From Peribacillus asahii (GTDB lineage Bacteria > Bacillota > Bacilli > Bacillales > DSM-1321): a DNA stretch of 50,886 nt. Position 1 is the first letter of the stretch. Every line of letters starts with the position of its first letter. The notes under the pieces were generated by a model. That model was not told the DNA's origin. It worked only from the letters and a program-made list of their open reading frames with translations, and made no database searches. The position numbers were made by a program, and so were the translations under genes. This document shows, one piece after another, positions 7,443 to 17,117 of the stretch. Location: positions 1 to 50,886 of the forward strand of contig NZ_QWVS01000041.1 of the NCBI RefSeq assembly GCF_003570725.1, read 5' to 3'.

Positions 7443-10154
7443 ATGACAAAAAATGATGTTTATCAAGCACGTAAGTCCTTTGAAGTAGAAGGAAAACAGT
7501 ACAACTACTACAGCCTTGCTGCTGTTGAGCAAGCAGGTGCAGGACAAGTTTCAAAATTACCTTATTCAATCAAGGTACTTCTTGAAGCAGTTCTTCGCCA
7601 AGTAGATGGCCGAGTAATCACTAAAGAGCATGTTGAAAACCTTGCAAAATGGGGAACTAGCGAACAAAAAGAAATCGACGTTCCTTTCAAACCATCACGT
7701 GTAATCCTACAAGATTTCACTGGTGTACCAGCAGTAGTTGACCTTGCATCTCTTCGTGGAGCAATGGCTGCTGTAGGTGGAGACCCACAAAAAATCAACC
7801 CAGAAATTCCAGTTGATCTTGTAATTGACCACTCTGTACAAGTTGATAAAGCTGGTACAGCGGACTCTCTTGCAGCAAACATGGATCTTGAATTCGAACG
7901 TAACACTGAGCGTTACCAATTCTTAAGCTGGGCTCAAAAATCATTCAATAACTACCGTGCGGTTCCACCAGCAACTGGTATCGTTCACCAAGTTAACCTT
8001 GAGTACCTTGCTAATGTTGTTCATGCAAACGAAAATGCAGATGGCACATTTGAAACATTCCCAGATTCAGTATTTGGTACTGACTCTCATACAACAATGA
8101 TCAACGGTATCGGTGTTCTTGGATGGGGTGTAGGTGGTATCGAAGCTGAAGCAGGTATGCTTGGACAACCTTCATACTTCCCAGTTCCAGAAGTAATCGG
8201 TGTTAAATTAACTGGTCGTCTTCCACAAGGAACAACTGCAACTGACCTTGCATTAAAAGTAACTCAAGTTCTTCGTGCAGAAGGCGTTGTAGGTAAATTC
8301 GTTGAATTCTTCGGTCCTGGCGTAGGTTTACTACCACTTGCTGACCGTGCAACAATTGCAAACATGGCTCCTGAATACGGTGCAACTTGTGGATTCTTCC
8401 CAATCGATGATGAAGCACTAGATTATTTACGTCTAACTGGCCGTGATGAAACACAAATTAAAATTGTTGAAGCATATTGCAAAAACAACGATTTATTCTA
8501 CACAGCTGATAAAGAAGATCCAACATACACTAAAGTGGTTGAAATCAACCTTGCTGACATTGAACCAAACCTTTCTGGTCCAAAACGTCCACAAGATTTG
8601 ATTCCGCTTTCTCAAATGAAACAATCTTTCCATGATGCAATCAATGCACCAATGGGTAACCAAGGTTTTGGTTTAAGCGAGAAAGAATTGGATAAAGAAA
8701 TCACTGTTAAATTTGCTGATGGTACAGAAACAAACATGAAAACTGGTGCTATCGCAATTGCTGCGATCACTAGCTGTACAAATACATCTAACCCATACGT
8801 AATGCTTGGAGCAGGTCTTATTGCGAAAAAAGCAGTTGAAAAAGGATTAACTGTTCCTGATTATGTAAAAACATCTTTAGCACCAGGTTCTAAAGTTGTT
8901 ACAGGTTACCTTCGTGATGCAGGTCTACAACCATACCTTGATCAATTAGGATTCAACGTAGTTGGTTACGGATGTACAACATGTATCGGTAACTCAGGTC
9001 CATTAGCTCCAGAAATCGAAGAAGCTGTTGCAGACGCAGATTTATTAATTACATCTGTACTTTCTGGTAACCGTAACTTTGAAGGACGTATTCACCCACT
9101 AGTAAAAGGTAACTACCTAGCGTCTCCAACTCTAGTTGTAGCTTACGCACTTGCTGGTACTGTAGATATCGATCTACAAAAAGATTCTTTAGGTAAAGAC
9201 AAAGACGGTAATGATGTATACTTAAACGACATCTGGCCATCAATCGAGGAAGTTAACGAGGTTGTTAAATCAACAGTTACTCCTGAATTATTCCGTAAAG
9301 AATACGAAACAGTATTCACTGATAACGAGCGTTGGAACCAAATCGAAACTAGCAACGATGAAATCTATACTTTCGATACAAAATCAACGTACATTCAAAA
9401 CCCACCATTCTTCGAAGGAATGTCAGCTGAACCAGGAACAGTTGAACCACTTAGCGGTCTTCGCGTAGTTGGTAAATTCGGTGACTCAGTAACAACTGAC
9501 CACATTTCTCCTGCAGGTTCAATCGGTAAAGATACACCAGCTGGTATCTACCTACGTGAAAATGGTGTTGCAATTCGCGATTTCAACTCTTACGGATCTC
9601 GTCGTGGTAACCACGAAGTAATGATGCGCGGAACATTCGCTAACATCCGTATCCGTAACCAAATCGCTCCAGGTACAGAAGGTGGATTCACTACTTACTG
9701 GCCAACAGGCGATGTAATGGCTATCTATGATGCTTGTATGAAATACAAAGCTGATGGAACTGGCCTTGCTATCTTAGCTGGTAAAGACTACGGTATGGGA
9801 TCTTCTCGTGACTGGGCTGCTAAAGGTACAAACCTTCTTGGCATTAAAACAGTTATCGCAGAAAGCTTTGAGCGTATTCACCGTTCTAACCTTGTGTTAA
9901 TGGGTGTTCTTCCACTTCAATTCAAAGCTGGAGAAAACGCTGAAACACTTGGCTTAACTGGTGAAGAAGCAATCGCTGTTCAAGTTGATGAAACAGTTAA
10001 ACCACGTGATTTAGTAAAAGTTACAGCTACTGCTAAAGACGGTTCTGTAAAAGAATTCGAAGTACTAGTACGTTTCGACTCTGAAGTTGAAATTGACTAC
10101 TACCGTCACGGTGGTATCCTTCCAATGGTATTACGCGGAAAATTACAAGCGTAA
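7443..10154 (+). CDS. citB: Aconitate hydratase (aconitase)
   Basis: A 903-residue monomeric aconitase of the AcnA/IRP1 type. It converts citrate to isocitrate in the TCA cycle and, in Bacillus, also binds RNA when iron-poor. Cluster cysteines lie in ITSCTNTS and [11 protein letters not shown]; late segments include SRDWAAKG and [11 protein letters not shown]. The ATG at 7443 has AGGGGGT about 12 bases upstream; the longer open frame to 7392 is not used because nothing supports it. Codon use is visibly optimised (many C-ending codons), unlike the neighbours, consistent with high expression. The 400-base upstream region holds CcpC-like palindromes; a strong terminator follows. Confidence 0.97.
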   Translation: MTKNDVYQARKSFEVEGKQYNYYSLAAVEQAGAGQVSKLPYSIKVLLEAVLRQVDGRVITKEHVENLAKWGTSEQKEIDVPFKPSRVILQDFTGVPAVVDLASLRGAMAAVGGDPQKINPEIPVDLVIDHSVQVDKAGTADSLAANMDLEFERNTERYQFLSWAQKSFNNYRAVPPATGIVHQVNLEYLANVVHANENADGTFETFPDSVFGTDSHTTMINGIGVLGWGVGGIEAEAGMLGQPSYFPVPEVIGVKLTGRLPQGTTATDLALKVTQVLRAEGVVGKFVEFFGPGVGLLPLADRATIANMAPEYGATCGFFPIDDEALDYLRLTGRDETQIKIVEAYCKNNDLFYTADKEDPTYTKVVEINLADIEPNLSGPKRPQDLIPLSQMKQSFHDAINAPMGNQGFGLSEKELDKEITVKFADGTETNMKTGAIAIAAITSCTNTSNPYVMLGAGLIAKKAVEKGLTVPDYVKTSLAPGSKVVTGYLRDAGLQPYLDQLGFNVVGYGCTTCIGNSGPLAPEIEEAVADADLLITSVLSGNRNFEGRIHPLVKGNYLASPTLVVAYALAGTVDIDLQKDSLGKDKDGNDVYLNDIWPSIEEVNEVVKSTVTPELFRKEYETVFTDNERWNQIETSNDEIYTFDTKSTYIQNPPFFEGMSAEPGTVEPLSGLRVVGKFGDSVTTDHISPAGSIGKDTPAGIYLRENGVAIRDFNSYGSRRGNHEVMMRGTFANIRIRNQIAPGTEGGFTTYWPTGDVMAIYDACMKYKADGTGLAILAGKDYGMGSSRDWAAKGTNLLGIKTVIAESFERIHRSNLVLMGVLPLQFKAGENAETLGLTGEEAIAVQVDETVKPRDLVKVTATAKDGSVKEFEVLVRFDSEVEIDYYRHGGILPMVLRGKLQA

Positions 10155-10165
10155 TTATAGTTGGG

Positions 10166-10207
10166 AAAACGGCAAACCTACATTTTAGGTTTGCCGTTTT
10201 TTTGTTG
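10166..10207 (+). terminator. Terminator after citB
   Basis: AAAACGGCAAACCT pairs with AGGTTTGCCGTTTT around ACATTTT, followed by more Ts. Confidence 0.9.
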
Positions 10208-10328
10208 GAGAAATACTTTCCATGTGCCGTCATTATTGATACTATTTAAAGAGGAAATGTAAAATTGTACTAATTAACGAGTGCGATTAATAAGGTAAAC
10301 GAGAATGCCAACATAGGGAGGCTGTTTT

Positions 10329-10865
10329 ATGATTAAAAAAGTTATCGCTTCAATTTTTTTACTTTCCTTGATCACTTTCTCTATTGTACAAGCAATGGAT
10401 CAGCAAAAAGAAAAGAAAACAGAAGAGCTGGATCAATTAGGCGGATTAACAATTGGTGGAGAGGCGCCAGATTTTACGTTAAAAACACTAGAAGGGAAAG
10501 AAGTTTCTTTATCGGATTATAAGGGAAAAAAAGTGATGTTAAATTTTTGGGCGACCTGGTGTCCACCATGTAAAAAAGAAATGCCAGCTATACAGCAATT
10601 TTCTGAAGAAGCAGGGGAGGATATAGTTGTGTTGGCTGTGAATATGGATCCAGAAAATGATGTAGAAGGATTTGCGTTAAATTATGAATTAACCTTTCCG
10701 ATTGTCCTAGATCAGCCAAAGTCAGGAAGCCTTATCAGTGAACAGTATAAAATCATGAGTATTCCTACGACTTTTTTTATTGATCGTGATGGTATTATTC
10801 AACATAAGTTTTTTGGTGAGATGCAGTTAAAAGATATGGAACGATATATGAATAGTATGGAATAA
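10329..10865 (+). CDS. yneN: YneN, membrane-anchored thioredoxin-like protein
   Basis: A 178-residue TlpA/ResA-like thiol-disulfide oxidoreductase. An N-terminal signal anchor (residues about 5-22) places the thioredoxin domain outside the membrane. The domain starts at GEAPDFTLKTLEGKEVSLSD; the redox site is WATWCPPCKKE (CxxC) and the cis-proline loop is SIPTTFFIDRDG. It probably reduces extracytoplasmic disulfides, for example in cytochrome c or spore-envelope maturation; the exact partner is not visible. AGGGAGG lies 8 bases before the ATG. It follows citB as in B. subtilis and has its own terminator. Confidence 0.85.
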   Translation: MIKKVIASIFLLSLITFSIVQAMDQQKEKKTEELDQLGGLTIGGEAPDFTLKTLEGKEVSLSDYKGKKVMLNFWATWCPPCKKEMPAIQQFSEEAGEDIVVLAVNMDPENDVEGFALNYELTFPIVLDQPKSGSLISEQYKIMSIPTTFFIDRDGIIQHKFFGEMQLKDMERYMNSME

Positions 10866-10892
10866 GGAGCTAAAAGAAGGCTCCTTTTTTAT
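10865..10892 (+). terminator. Terminator after yneN
   Basis: AGGAGC pairs with GCTCCT around TAAAAGAAG, followed by six Ts. Confidence 0.75.
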
Positions 10893-10941
10893 ATTTTTTT
10901 GTAAATTTGGAAATAATGAAAAATATAAACTTTTACAATTA

Positions 10942-10983
10942 GTTAAATCAAGGGACCTGTGCACCTAGTTATCCGTCTCTTGA
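10942..10983 (+). repeat. Short repeat with hairpin, copy 1
   Basis: The 15-base sequence GTTAAATCAAGGGAC (10942-10956) also occurs at 16949-16963. Here TCAAGGGAC can pair with GTCTCTTGA (8 of 9 pairs) to form a hairpin. Confidence 0.45.
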
Positions 10984-11055
10984 AGCTTAACTGATTCTTT
11001 TTGTTTCTGAACTGGAAATTTAGATTTGCTATAAAAAGTGGAAGTAGGTGATAAA

Positions 11056-11184
11056 ATGAAAAGGCACAAAAAAACATTTGAACAGTTAATACAGGATAAT
11101 AAAAGAGAGCTGCTGGAAGATTATAAAATGCTTGAAATCATTGAAGAGAGAATTGAGAAACGACATATGCAAAAAGCGGAGTAA
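11056..11184 (+). CDS. FbpB-like small basic protein (Fur-regulated basic protein family)
   Basis: A 42-residue protein, MKRHKKTFEQLIQDNKREL followed by LLEDYKMLEIIEERIEKRH. It fits the Fur_reg_FbpB family: basic start, FEQLI/NKRELL core, and the ERIEKRH tail. In B. subtilis FbpB helps the FsrA small RNA repress iron-using proteins during iron starvation. AGGTG lies 7 bases before the ATG. No clear Fur box is seen upstream, so iron control is not shown. It lies between yneN and sspN on the same strand. It was found by direct translation. Confidence 0.65.
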   Translation: MKRHKKTFEQLIQDNKRELLEDYKMLEIIEERIEKRHMQKAE

Positions 11185-11242
11185 AAACTGGCAGCTATAT
11201 TTCCTGCTATTTGATGCAAATTAATAGTAGGAGGCGATAGTG

Positions 11243-11386
11243 ATGGGTAACCCAAAAAAAGATTCTAAACACTTTAATCCTAGCCATATTGGAACAAAAT
11301 CAAGATCATTTGGCGGAAACAAAGGAAAGCAAATGCAAGATCAAACAAGTCCAACTCCTCAAGTGATTCAAACAAAAGGAGAATAG
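11243..11386 (+). CDS. sspN: SspN, small acid-soluble spore protein N
   Basis: A 47-residue protein starting [19 protein letters not shown] and containing [12 protein letters not shown], matching SspN of B. subtilis. It is a forespore-made spore-core protein, usually cotranscribed with tlp, which follows 74 bases downstream. AGGAGGCG lies about 7 bases before the ATG. Confidence 0.9.
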   Translation: MGNPKKDSKHFNPSHIGTKSRSFGGNKGKQMQDQTSPTPQVIQTKGE

Positions 11387-11459
11387 CTGTTACATCTAAA
11401 CCTATAATAAGTATTTCATAATTATGTTATGTAAACTACACTAGTTATTAGGGGGAAAA

Positions 11460-11708
11460 ATGATGACTAAACCAAATCCAGATAATCGTGCTGATAATGT
11501 AGAAAAGCTGCAAACAGCTATTGAAAATACACGAGAGAATATACAGGCCGCAAATGAAGCAATCGAATGTTCATCATCAGCTGACATAGAAGCAATTCAG
11601 GCTAAAAATGAGCGAAGAATGGAAAGTATACACTCAATGGAAGCTGAAATTGAAGATGAGCAAGCAGCTCGAAAAAACGGATATAAGAGCAGTAATCAGT
11701 TTCAATAA
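11460..11708 (+). CDS. tlp: Tlp, thioredoxin-like small acid-soluble spore protein
   Basis: An 82-residue (or 81 from the second ATG at 11463) spore protein. PNPDNRADNVEKLQ at the start and EDEQAARKNGYKS at the end are the Tlp family landmarks. Despite the name it has no CxxC site. It is made in the forespore with sspN. GGGGG lies 6-9 bases before the double ATG. A strong terminator follows. Confidence 0.92.
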   Translation: MMTKPNPDNRADNVEKLQTAIENTRENIQAANEAIECSSSADIEAIQAKNERRMESIHSMEAEIEDEQAARKNGYKSSNQFQ

Positions 11709-11714
11709 CTAATG

Positions 11715-11757
11715 AAAAAAGGCTATCCAAAGTTTTTTATTTGGATAGTCTTTTTTC
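11715..11757 (+). terminator. Terminator of sspN-tlp
   Basis: AAAAAGGCTATCCAAA pairs with TTTGGATAGTCTTTTTT around a T-rich loop. Confidence 0.88.
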
Positions 11758-11876
11758 ACTACTAGCAATGGGGATAGTAATTATTTTAATGTGAAGGCAA
11801 TCTCAATATTCAGTTTTCCAATCGAAATTATGATAAGATGATGATGAGATACGTTAGTAAAAGGAGAGAGGGACTT

Positions 11877-12299
11877 ATGCATATTGCTGAACATCAAATA
11901 GAAGTGCGTTACGCAGAAACCGATCAAATGGGCGTAGTCTATCATGCTAATTATTTAGTATGGATGGAACTGGGGCGCACACAGCTAATACGTGAATTAG
12001 GCTTTGAGTATGCTCAAATGGAGGCTGATGGCATCCTATCACCTGTGATTGATATTCAAGTTTCTTATAAAACGCCAGTCCGTTATGGACAAGTCGCAAT
12101 CATTAAGACATGGATTGAAAGCTATGATGGAATTCGGGTCGTTTATGGGTATGAGATTTTCAATGGAAATCAAGATTTAGCTGTAACGGGTCAGTCCTCA
12201 CATGTATGTGTGAAAAAAGAAAGTTTTCGTCCTATTTCTATTAAACGGCTTTTTCCTGATTGGCATGAGGCCTATGAGAAGAATAAGAAGCCAGTTTAA
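11877..12299 (+). CDS. yneP: YneP, YbgC/4HBT-family acyl-CoA thioesterase
   Basis: A 140-residue hotdog-fold thioesterase. The active-site segment RYAETDQMGVVYHANYLVWMELGR (residues about 10-33) contains the family Asp and the HANY motif. It probably hydrolyses acyl-CoA; the substrate is not known. The ATG at 11877 is chosen because AAGGAGAG lies about 8 bases upstream. The open frame extends 13 codons further upstream without a ribosome site. It precedes yneQ by about 35 bases, probably as one transcript. Confidence 0.85.
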   Translation: MHIAEHQIEVRYAETDQMGVVYHANYLVWMELGRTQLIRELGFEYAQMEADGILSPVIDIQVSYKTPVRYGQVAIIKTWIESYDGIRVVYGYEIFNGNQDLAVTGQSSHVCVKKESFRPISIKRLFPDWHEAYEKNKKPV

Positions 12300-12334
12300 C
12301 ACGTTAATTTACATAAAATTGGGGTGAAAAAGCC

Positions 12335-12628
12335 TTGGCCTTTGGGATTAAGCGTAAAGATTTAGAAGAATGGAAATGTCGAATTGACGCAGGAGAAATT
12401 GCTTTTTTAACACATTATTGGTTGGATGATCGATTTCCAGACTGTAAAACGGTGACCAAAGTCGGCTGCAAAGATTTAGATCGTTTAGCCAAATGGGGAC
12501 AACAGTATGGTTTAAAGAGAGAATGGATTGATCTTAGAAAAGATGGCTACTCTCATTTCGATTTACTTGGGGAAAAACAAAAACAAATTTTAGCAGCAGA
12601 AGGAATTCACGAAAAGCTGATAACATAA
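12335..12628 (+). CDS. yneQ: YneQ, hypothetical protein
   Basis: A 97-residue protein of unknown function, conserved in the same place in B. subtilis. It starts with TTG, with GGGGTG 8 bases upstream. Notable segments are HYWLDDRFPDCKTVTKVGC and LAKWGQQYGL. There is no membrane segment. Its stop lies inside a perfect palindrome shared with yneR. Confidence 0.75.
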   Translation: MAFGIKRKDLEEWKCRIDAGEIAFLTHYWLDDRFPDCKTVTKVGCKDLDRLAKWGQQYGLKREWIDLRKDGYSHFDLLGEKQKQILAAEGIHEKLIT

Positions 12629-12660
12629 CAACAGCGGCACTTAGCCGCTGTTGTTATGTT
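12622..12660. terminator. Perfect bidirectional terminator containing both stop codons
   Basis: Seventeen-base perfect arms (AACATAACAACAGCGGC and its complement) flank the loop ACTTA. The left arm holds the yneQ TAA and the right arm holds the yneR stop on the other strand. Confidence 0.88.
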
Positions 12661-12944
12661 GCATACGAAAATTCTGGTTCACCTAGTTTTTCATTAAAGC
12701 GAATAATTAGATCATGACCATCGAAAAACCAAAGGTCATTTTCTTCGATAAAGAAGGTTACTCCATCTTGCTCTGTTAATACAATCGGGTGAACCGGACT
12801 TTCCTGAGAAATACCTAACGAAAAGCCAGCTTGAATACTGCTGTGGCCGCCATACCTTACAAAAAAACGAATATATGCACCTGAAGATAAAGCTAGTTCC
12901 TCTTTATACCAATTTACTGCTTCAGTAGAAATTTTAATATTCAA
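12654..12944 (-). CDS. yneR: YneR, HesB/IscA-fold protein without cysteines
   Basis: A 96-residue protein of the HesB/YadR/YfhF family (ISTEAVNWYKEEL, YIRFFVRYGGHSS, GFSLGIS, FFIEENDLWFFDGHDLIIRF). Classical family members carry three Fe-S-binding cysteines; this protein has none, so it is unlikely to be an iron-sulfur scaffold. GGAGGAGA lies just before the ATG on the minus strand. It converges with yneQ on a shared terminator. Confidence 0.82.
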   Translation of the reverse strand: MNIKISTEAVNWYKEELALSSGAYIRFFVRYGGHSSIQAGFSLGISQESPVHPIVLTEQDGVTFFIEENDLWFFDGHDLIIRFNEKLGEPEFSYAT

Positions 12945-13137
12945 TATGTCTCCTCCTTCTGTCGAACCCTCATTTTGTATAGAGCAAAAGTTACATAAGT
13001 TTTGAAAAAACAGAATATTATTTCTATATATTATAAATAAATCATTTTCTAAAAGTGTCTAAAAAGTTCACAAATATAAGACATATTTATAAAATGTAAC
13101 ACGTTTATTTGTGGTATTATAGTACTGTAAATAGGTT

Positions 13138-13281
13138 TTAATACCTATTTTTGTTTGTGTCTAATTCTGCTAGTTTTTTTAGAAGAATAGGCATGGGCAT
13201 ATGCATTACTTGTTCTAGTGGAACATTCAATGCTTTTGCTAGTTTGATGGCTGTTTCAGGTGAAATTTGTAATGGTTTCAT
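13138..13281 (-). CDS. YycC-like small protein
   Basis: A 47-residue protein, MKPLQISPETAIKLAKALN then VPLEQVMHMPMPILLKKLAEL. It follows the pattern of B. subtilis YycC (helix, HMP motif, helix ending in KLAEL). Function is unknown. AAGGAG lies about 9 bases before the ATG on the minus strand. It is alone between yneR and the long gap before hemAT, and was found by direct translation. Confidence 0.72.
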   Translation of the reverse strand: MKPLQISPETAIKLAKALNVPLEQVMHMPMPILLKKLAELDTNKNRY

Positions 13282-13870
13282 AGTAGAAGCTCCTTATTTT
13301 TCAAGATTTTATAGATGAAGAATACATGTATTACGAAAACAAGTGAAACTTTACCCAGTAGGGTATTACTCCTTTCCTCATATCGTTCCTCGCTTTTTCT
13401 CCATCTTGTGCTAGGTATTAACACCTATTTATGTAAGATTTATTGAAAGCTATATTAAGAAAAAAATAAAAGTTCGCTTTAATCATTCCAACTAAATCTA
13501 AATAGAATCAGTAAAGCTTAAGATAAAAGAAAAAGATGGAAGCAAGCCATTCTTATAACAATTATTACTGAATCTGCGCTAGTAGTTTTAGTAATAAGGA
13601 TAAGTTTAAGTTAACAGCTTAGCTATAAAACTCCTTGTATTGTAGCATGAATGTGGACAAAAAGCATGCTTGAGAAGTAGGTGAAGCATATGAATTTATA
13701 CATAATCCTTGTTTTTTTAGAAAAAGAAAAGGTCTTTGAATTCATTTTTTGGGCATGTAGTGAACGATGCAGACAGACTAACATATATAGGCGACAGGTA
13801 CAGCCGTTTTTGAATGTTTTATATTTTTCGCTAGGCATGTAACAGTGATTCTTTCACGGGAGGGAAGTAG
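13282..13870. other. Intergenic, 589 bases, before hemAT
   Basis: AT-rich with no convincing gene. A possible 50-codon plus-strand frame starts at ATG 13690 after AGGTG, but its product has no recognisable pattern. ACACCTATTT near 13421 echoes ATACCTATTT at 13141. Confidence 0.4.
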
Positions 13871-15169
13871 ATGAAGGTACTATCCACATTTAAGAAAAGT
13901 CGAATGAACAAAGTTTTGACAGTAAATCCGGCAGCAGGGGAGATAAAGGTAAGCGATCCAGAAATAAAAAAACAGATAAAAATGATTGATTTAACAGAGA
14001 ATGATCTCCGTATCATTTTTGCATTTGGAGAAGTCATTTATGACCAAATTGATGAACTTTTGGATGGTTTTTATCAAGCTTTATTGGAAGTTCCAGGGTT
14101 AAAGTCAATTATTATGAAGCATAGCACAATAGAACGCCTGCGTTCTACATTATATACACATATTGTTACATTATTTGAAGGTGTTATTGATGATTCTTTC
14201 GTCGAAGCCCGTCTGCAAGTAGCTAAAAGCCACTATCGGATTGGTTTGGCATCGCGTTGGTATTTGTCCGCGTTCCAAAGCTTACAAAATTCAATATTAT
14301 CATTAATCTATACATACGTACATAATGAAGAAGAGCAACGAGCTGTAATCTTTGCTATTACGAAAATACTAAGCTTTGAAAGGCAATTAGTTATTCAGGC
14401 TTATGAAGTGGAAAATTTGAAAGCACGTGAAATAGAATATGAAAAAGTCAAAAAAGACGTACAACGTCATATTTTAGGGATAAGTGAGGAATTACTCATA
14501 TTAAGTGAAGAAACACATACTTCAATTAAGACGTTAGGATTTAACGGTCAAGAGTTAGAGGATATTGTTAGGATTCAAACGGAACAGTCAACTTATTCTA
14601 GAATGAGTGCCGAAGAAGGACAGAGGTGCATGCTTCAACTAAAAACGAAACTATATGAACTGGTTGTATTTATGAATCATGTAGATCAAAATATTCACTC
14701 GCTGAATTCATCGTTGCAACAAATTACGGAATTTGTTCAAATTGTCCAATCTATTGCGAATCAAACGAATTTACTATCATTGAATTCAGCCATTGAAGCA
14801 GCTCGTGCGGGTGAACATGGAAAAGGGTTTGCCGTCGTAGCAAATGAGGTAAGAAAATTAGCGGATCAAACGAAGGAATCTATTGCGCAAATAGATGCTA
14901 TTGTTCAGACGTCAAATGGTTATATGGAAAGTGTGCTTCAATCTGTTGTAGAAGTAAAAGAAGTGATGGAATTAGGAGAAAGAGAATCTACTGTAACGGT
15001 CGAATCTTTCGATAAGATTCTTGAATCGGTGGAGAAAGATGTTGTTGGAATGAATAAAATTAAGCAAAATATGCATTCGTTTGTTATGGTTATCGATGAA
15101 ATTAAAAGTGTAACAGAAAAGGTGGCATCTCAGGCGGAAACATTGAATCAGACAGCCGCAGAGTTATAA
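13871..15169 (+). CDS. hemAT: HemAT, haem-based aerotaxis transducer
   Basis: A 432-residue soluble chemoreceptor, the same length as B. subtilis HemAT. Residues about 25-185 are a globin-coupled sensor domain; His121 in [10 protein letters not shown] is the expected proximal haem ligand and Tyr68 in GFYQAL the distal-side tyrosine. Residues about 200-432 are an MCP signalling domain with the conserved tip [20 protein letters not shown] and [18 protein letters not shown]. It senses O2 and signals to CheA/CheW. There are no membrane segments. GGGAGGG lies about 5 bases before the ATG. In B. subtilis hemAT is elsewhere; here it sits between yneR and plsY. A terminator follows. Confidence 0.93.
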   Translation: MKVLSTFKKSRMNKVLTVNPAAGEIKVSDPEIKKQIKMIDLTENDLRIIFAFGEVIYDQIDELLDGFYQALLEVPGLKSIIMKHSTIERLRSTLYTHIVTLFEGVIDDSFVEARLQVAKSHYRIGLASRWYLSAFQSLQNSILSLIYTYVHNEEEQRAVIFAITKILSFERQLVIQAYEVENLKAREIEYEKVKKDVQRHILGISEELLILSEETHTSIKTLGFNGQELEDIVRIQTEQSTYSRMSAEEGQRCMLQLKTKLYELVVFMNHVDQNIHSLNSSLQQITEFVQIVQSIANQTNLLSLNSAIEAARAGEHGKGFAVVANEVRKLADQTKESIAQIDAIVQTSNGYMESVLQSVVEVKEVMELGERESTVTVESFDKILESVEKDVVGMNKIKQNMHSFVMVIDEIKSVTEKVASQAETLNQTAAEL

Positions 15170-15199
15170 AAAAAGCCCTGTTAAAAGGGCTTTTTTTAT
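15168..15199 (+). terminator. Terminator after hemAT
   Basis: AAAAAAGCCC pairs with GGGCTTTTTT around TGTTAAAA. Confidence 0.85.
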
Positions 15200-15301
15200 T
15201 CTGTATCAAATAATAATTCACGGTAAGTGCACATATTATTTCGGCATAGCCGTTAATTTTAGGGAAACGTGCCAATACCCATTTAGCTAAACACTTGCTC
15301 A

Positions 15302-15892
15302 TTATAACCATTTAATTTTTGGTTCAGTTTTATTCATAATTCGTTTAATATTGGCTCGGTGGCGATAAAAAATAAAAATTGTAAGGACTGCGATGACCAC
15401 AATTAGTGGCCAATCGTCCAAGTGGAAGATAAAGCAATACGTTAAGGAAGCCACAGCTGCAATCATGGATGATAACGAAACATATTTTGATATGTATAAA
15501 GCAATGAAAAAGACTACGATTAAAAATAAAAATAAGAATGGCTCATATCCGAGTACGACACCTGCAGATGTAGCGACTGCTTTACCGCCTTTAAAACTAG
15601 CGAATATCGGAAACATATGTCCAATGGCTGCTAACACACCGGCTAATAGCGGGTGAATATCGGCTCCAAGTAATCCAGGAATAAGGGTCGCTGCCGTACC
15701 TTTTAAAATATCCATCAATGTAACAGCAATACCAGGTTTAATTCCAAGCGTTCGAAATGCATTCGTTGCTCCAAGGTTTTTACTACCATGTTCACGAATA
15801 TCTACTTTATAAAAGGTTTTACCAATAATTAATCCAGATGGAATGGATCCAATTAAGTAGGCAAGTAATAAAGAAAGTATAATAATTAACAT
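15302..15892 (-). CDS. plsY: PlsY, acyl-phosphate glycerol-3-phosphate acyltransferase
   Basis: A 196-residue integral membrane enzyme (YneS in B. subtilis) that transfers the acyl group from acyl-phosphate to glycerol-3-phosphate, the first step of phospholipid synthesis. Five or so hydrophobic spans are visible. Catalytic-loop motifs are [12 protein letters not shown] (near residue 36), [21 protein letters not shown] (near 92-112) and the C-terminal [17 protein letters not shown] lies about 8 bases before the ATG on the minus strand. It is transcribed away from yneT, as in B. subtilis. Confidence 0.93.
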   Translation of the reverse strand: MLIIILSLLLAYLIGSIPSGLIIGKTFYKVDIREHGSKNLGATNAFRTLGIKPGIAVTLMDILKGTAATLIPGLLGADIHPLLAGVLAAIGHMFPIFASFKGGKAVATSAGVVLGYEPFLFLFLIVVFFIALYISKYVSLSSMIAAVASLTYCFIFHLDDWPLIVVIAVLTIFIFYRHRANIKRIMNKTEPKIKWL

Positions 15893-16394
15893 CGAATGGC
15901 CCTTTCTAATAAAAAATTCTTGTTTTTTTCTTTAATAAATGGCTATGTTAAACAATATTGTTGCTAGAATTAAGTTTTGTTCGTTTTAGCCCCACTCCAT
16001 GAACAAAAGAAAAACGCGTTTCCTTTAAGCGGTCCGAACCAAAGAAGCCAAAAACAACAGCATCATATAACAAAATTTAATAAATGGCAAGTTAAATAAA
16101 TGAATGGCTACTTTATTGTACCACTTTCTTGTTAAAAAGGACGGCTAAGTGATAAATTTCCTAATAAAAAATTCTCTCTATATTTATGATTAGAACATCA
16201 TATTTCTAAAACGAAACGGAAAAGCTGATAAACGAAAAAAATCTGAATATATTTTATTGTATCTAAAGTATTAGACTATTGTACCGAAGTGAAGTATAGA
16301 AAGTATCCCCTTCTAATGGAAATCAAGGAAGATTCTTTGTAAAATGGTTGGTAAGATTTAAAAGTATATTATCTTTTGAAAAGGAATGATAAAC
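15893..16394. other. Intergenic between plsY and yneT
   Basis: About 500 AT-rich bases holding divergent promoters for plsY and yneT. TTTAATAAATGGC occurs twice (near 15932 and 16077), each followed within a few bases by GTTAAA. No gene is supported. Confidence 0.4.
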
Positions 16395-16808
16395 ATGACA
16401 ATTATAAATCCAAGCAGAGAAGAAATCGGAAAAATATTAAAAAAAGCAAAACGAATTGCTGTTATTGGTTTGTCTGATAATCCAAATCGAACTTCGTATA
16501 TGGTGACAGAAGCGATGCAAAACTGCGGCTATGAAATTATTCCGGTTAATCCAACGGTAAAAGAGGTACTTGGGGTGAAAGCTGTGGGTTCATTAAAAGA
16601 TATAGAGGGGCATGTTGATATTGTCAATGTGTTCCGGCGTTCTGAATTTTTACCGGAAATCGCCAAAGAATTTGTTGAAATAGATGCTGATGTTTTCTGG
16701 GCTCAATTAGGAGTAGCAAATCAAGAGGCATATGATTACTTAACAGAGAAAGGCTATACCGTTATTATGGATCGTTGTATTAAAGTTGAACATGCCATGA
16801 CAAAATAA
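16395..16808 (+). CDS. yneT: YneT, CoA-binding domain protein
   Basis: A 137-residue single-domain Rossmann protein of the CoA-binding family: RIAVIGLSDNPNRTSYMV (nucleotide-binding loop near residue 20), YEIIPVNPTVKEVLG, VDIVNVFRRSEFLPEIA and DVFWAQLGV. It resembles the CoA-binding domain of succinyl-CoA synthetase but has no catalytic partner domain; the physiological role is unknown. The ATG at 16395 is preferred over 16386 because AAGGA (16381-16385) then has proper spacing. Confidence 0.85.
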   Translation: MTIINPSREEIGKILKKAKRIAVIGLSDNPNRTSYMVTEAMQNCGYEIIPVNPTVKEVLGVKAVGSLKDIEGHVDIVNVFRRSEFLPEIAKEFVEIDADVFWAQLGVANQEAYDYLTEKGYTVIMDRCIKVEHAMTK

Positions 16809-16948
16809 TAGATAAAGTGAAGCTGCCATCAGTGAGAATTCTCATTGATGGTTAGTCAAATATATTGCTTATTTAAAACGTATTTGCTAAATAAACAAAT
16901 ACCATCTACAATTAATAGTTGGTATGCATCAAAATGAATAGTTAAGGT

Positions 16949-16996
16949 GTTAAATCAAGGGACGGTAAAAACAGAACACTTGTTCCTTTTTGTGGA
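16949..16996 (+). repeat. Short repeat with hairpin, copy 2
   Basis: The second copy of GTTAAATCAAGGGAC (16949-16963). Here AAGGGAC can pair with GTTCCTT (6 of 7), followed by a short T-run, so it could act as a terminator in the 309-base gap between yneT and parE. Confidence 0.45.
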
Positions 16997-17117
16997 ATGT
17001 ATTATACTTAATTTATTCACAGGAGCTTTAACTAGACTAGATTGTTAAAGCTTAGAGTCATTTCATGGTAGTATGATTTGGCCCGGAAATTGGTTTTGTT
17101 TAGAAAGGGGAATTTCT

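Noticed and set aside
13690..13842. A 50-codon frame before hemAT with a passable ribosome site
   Set aside because: The sequence looks random and the family is unknown; mentioned only in the gap entry.
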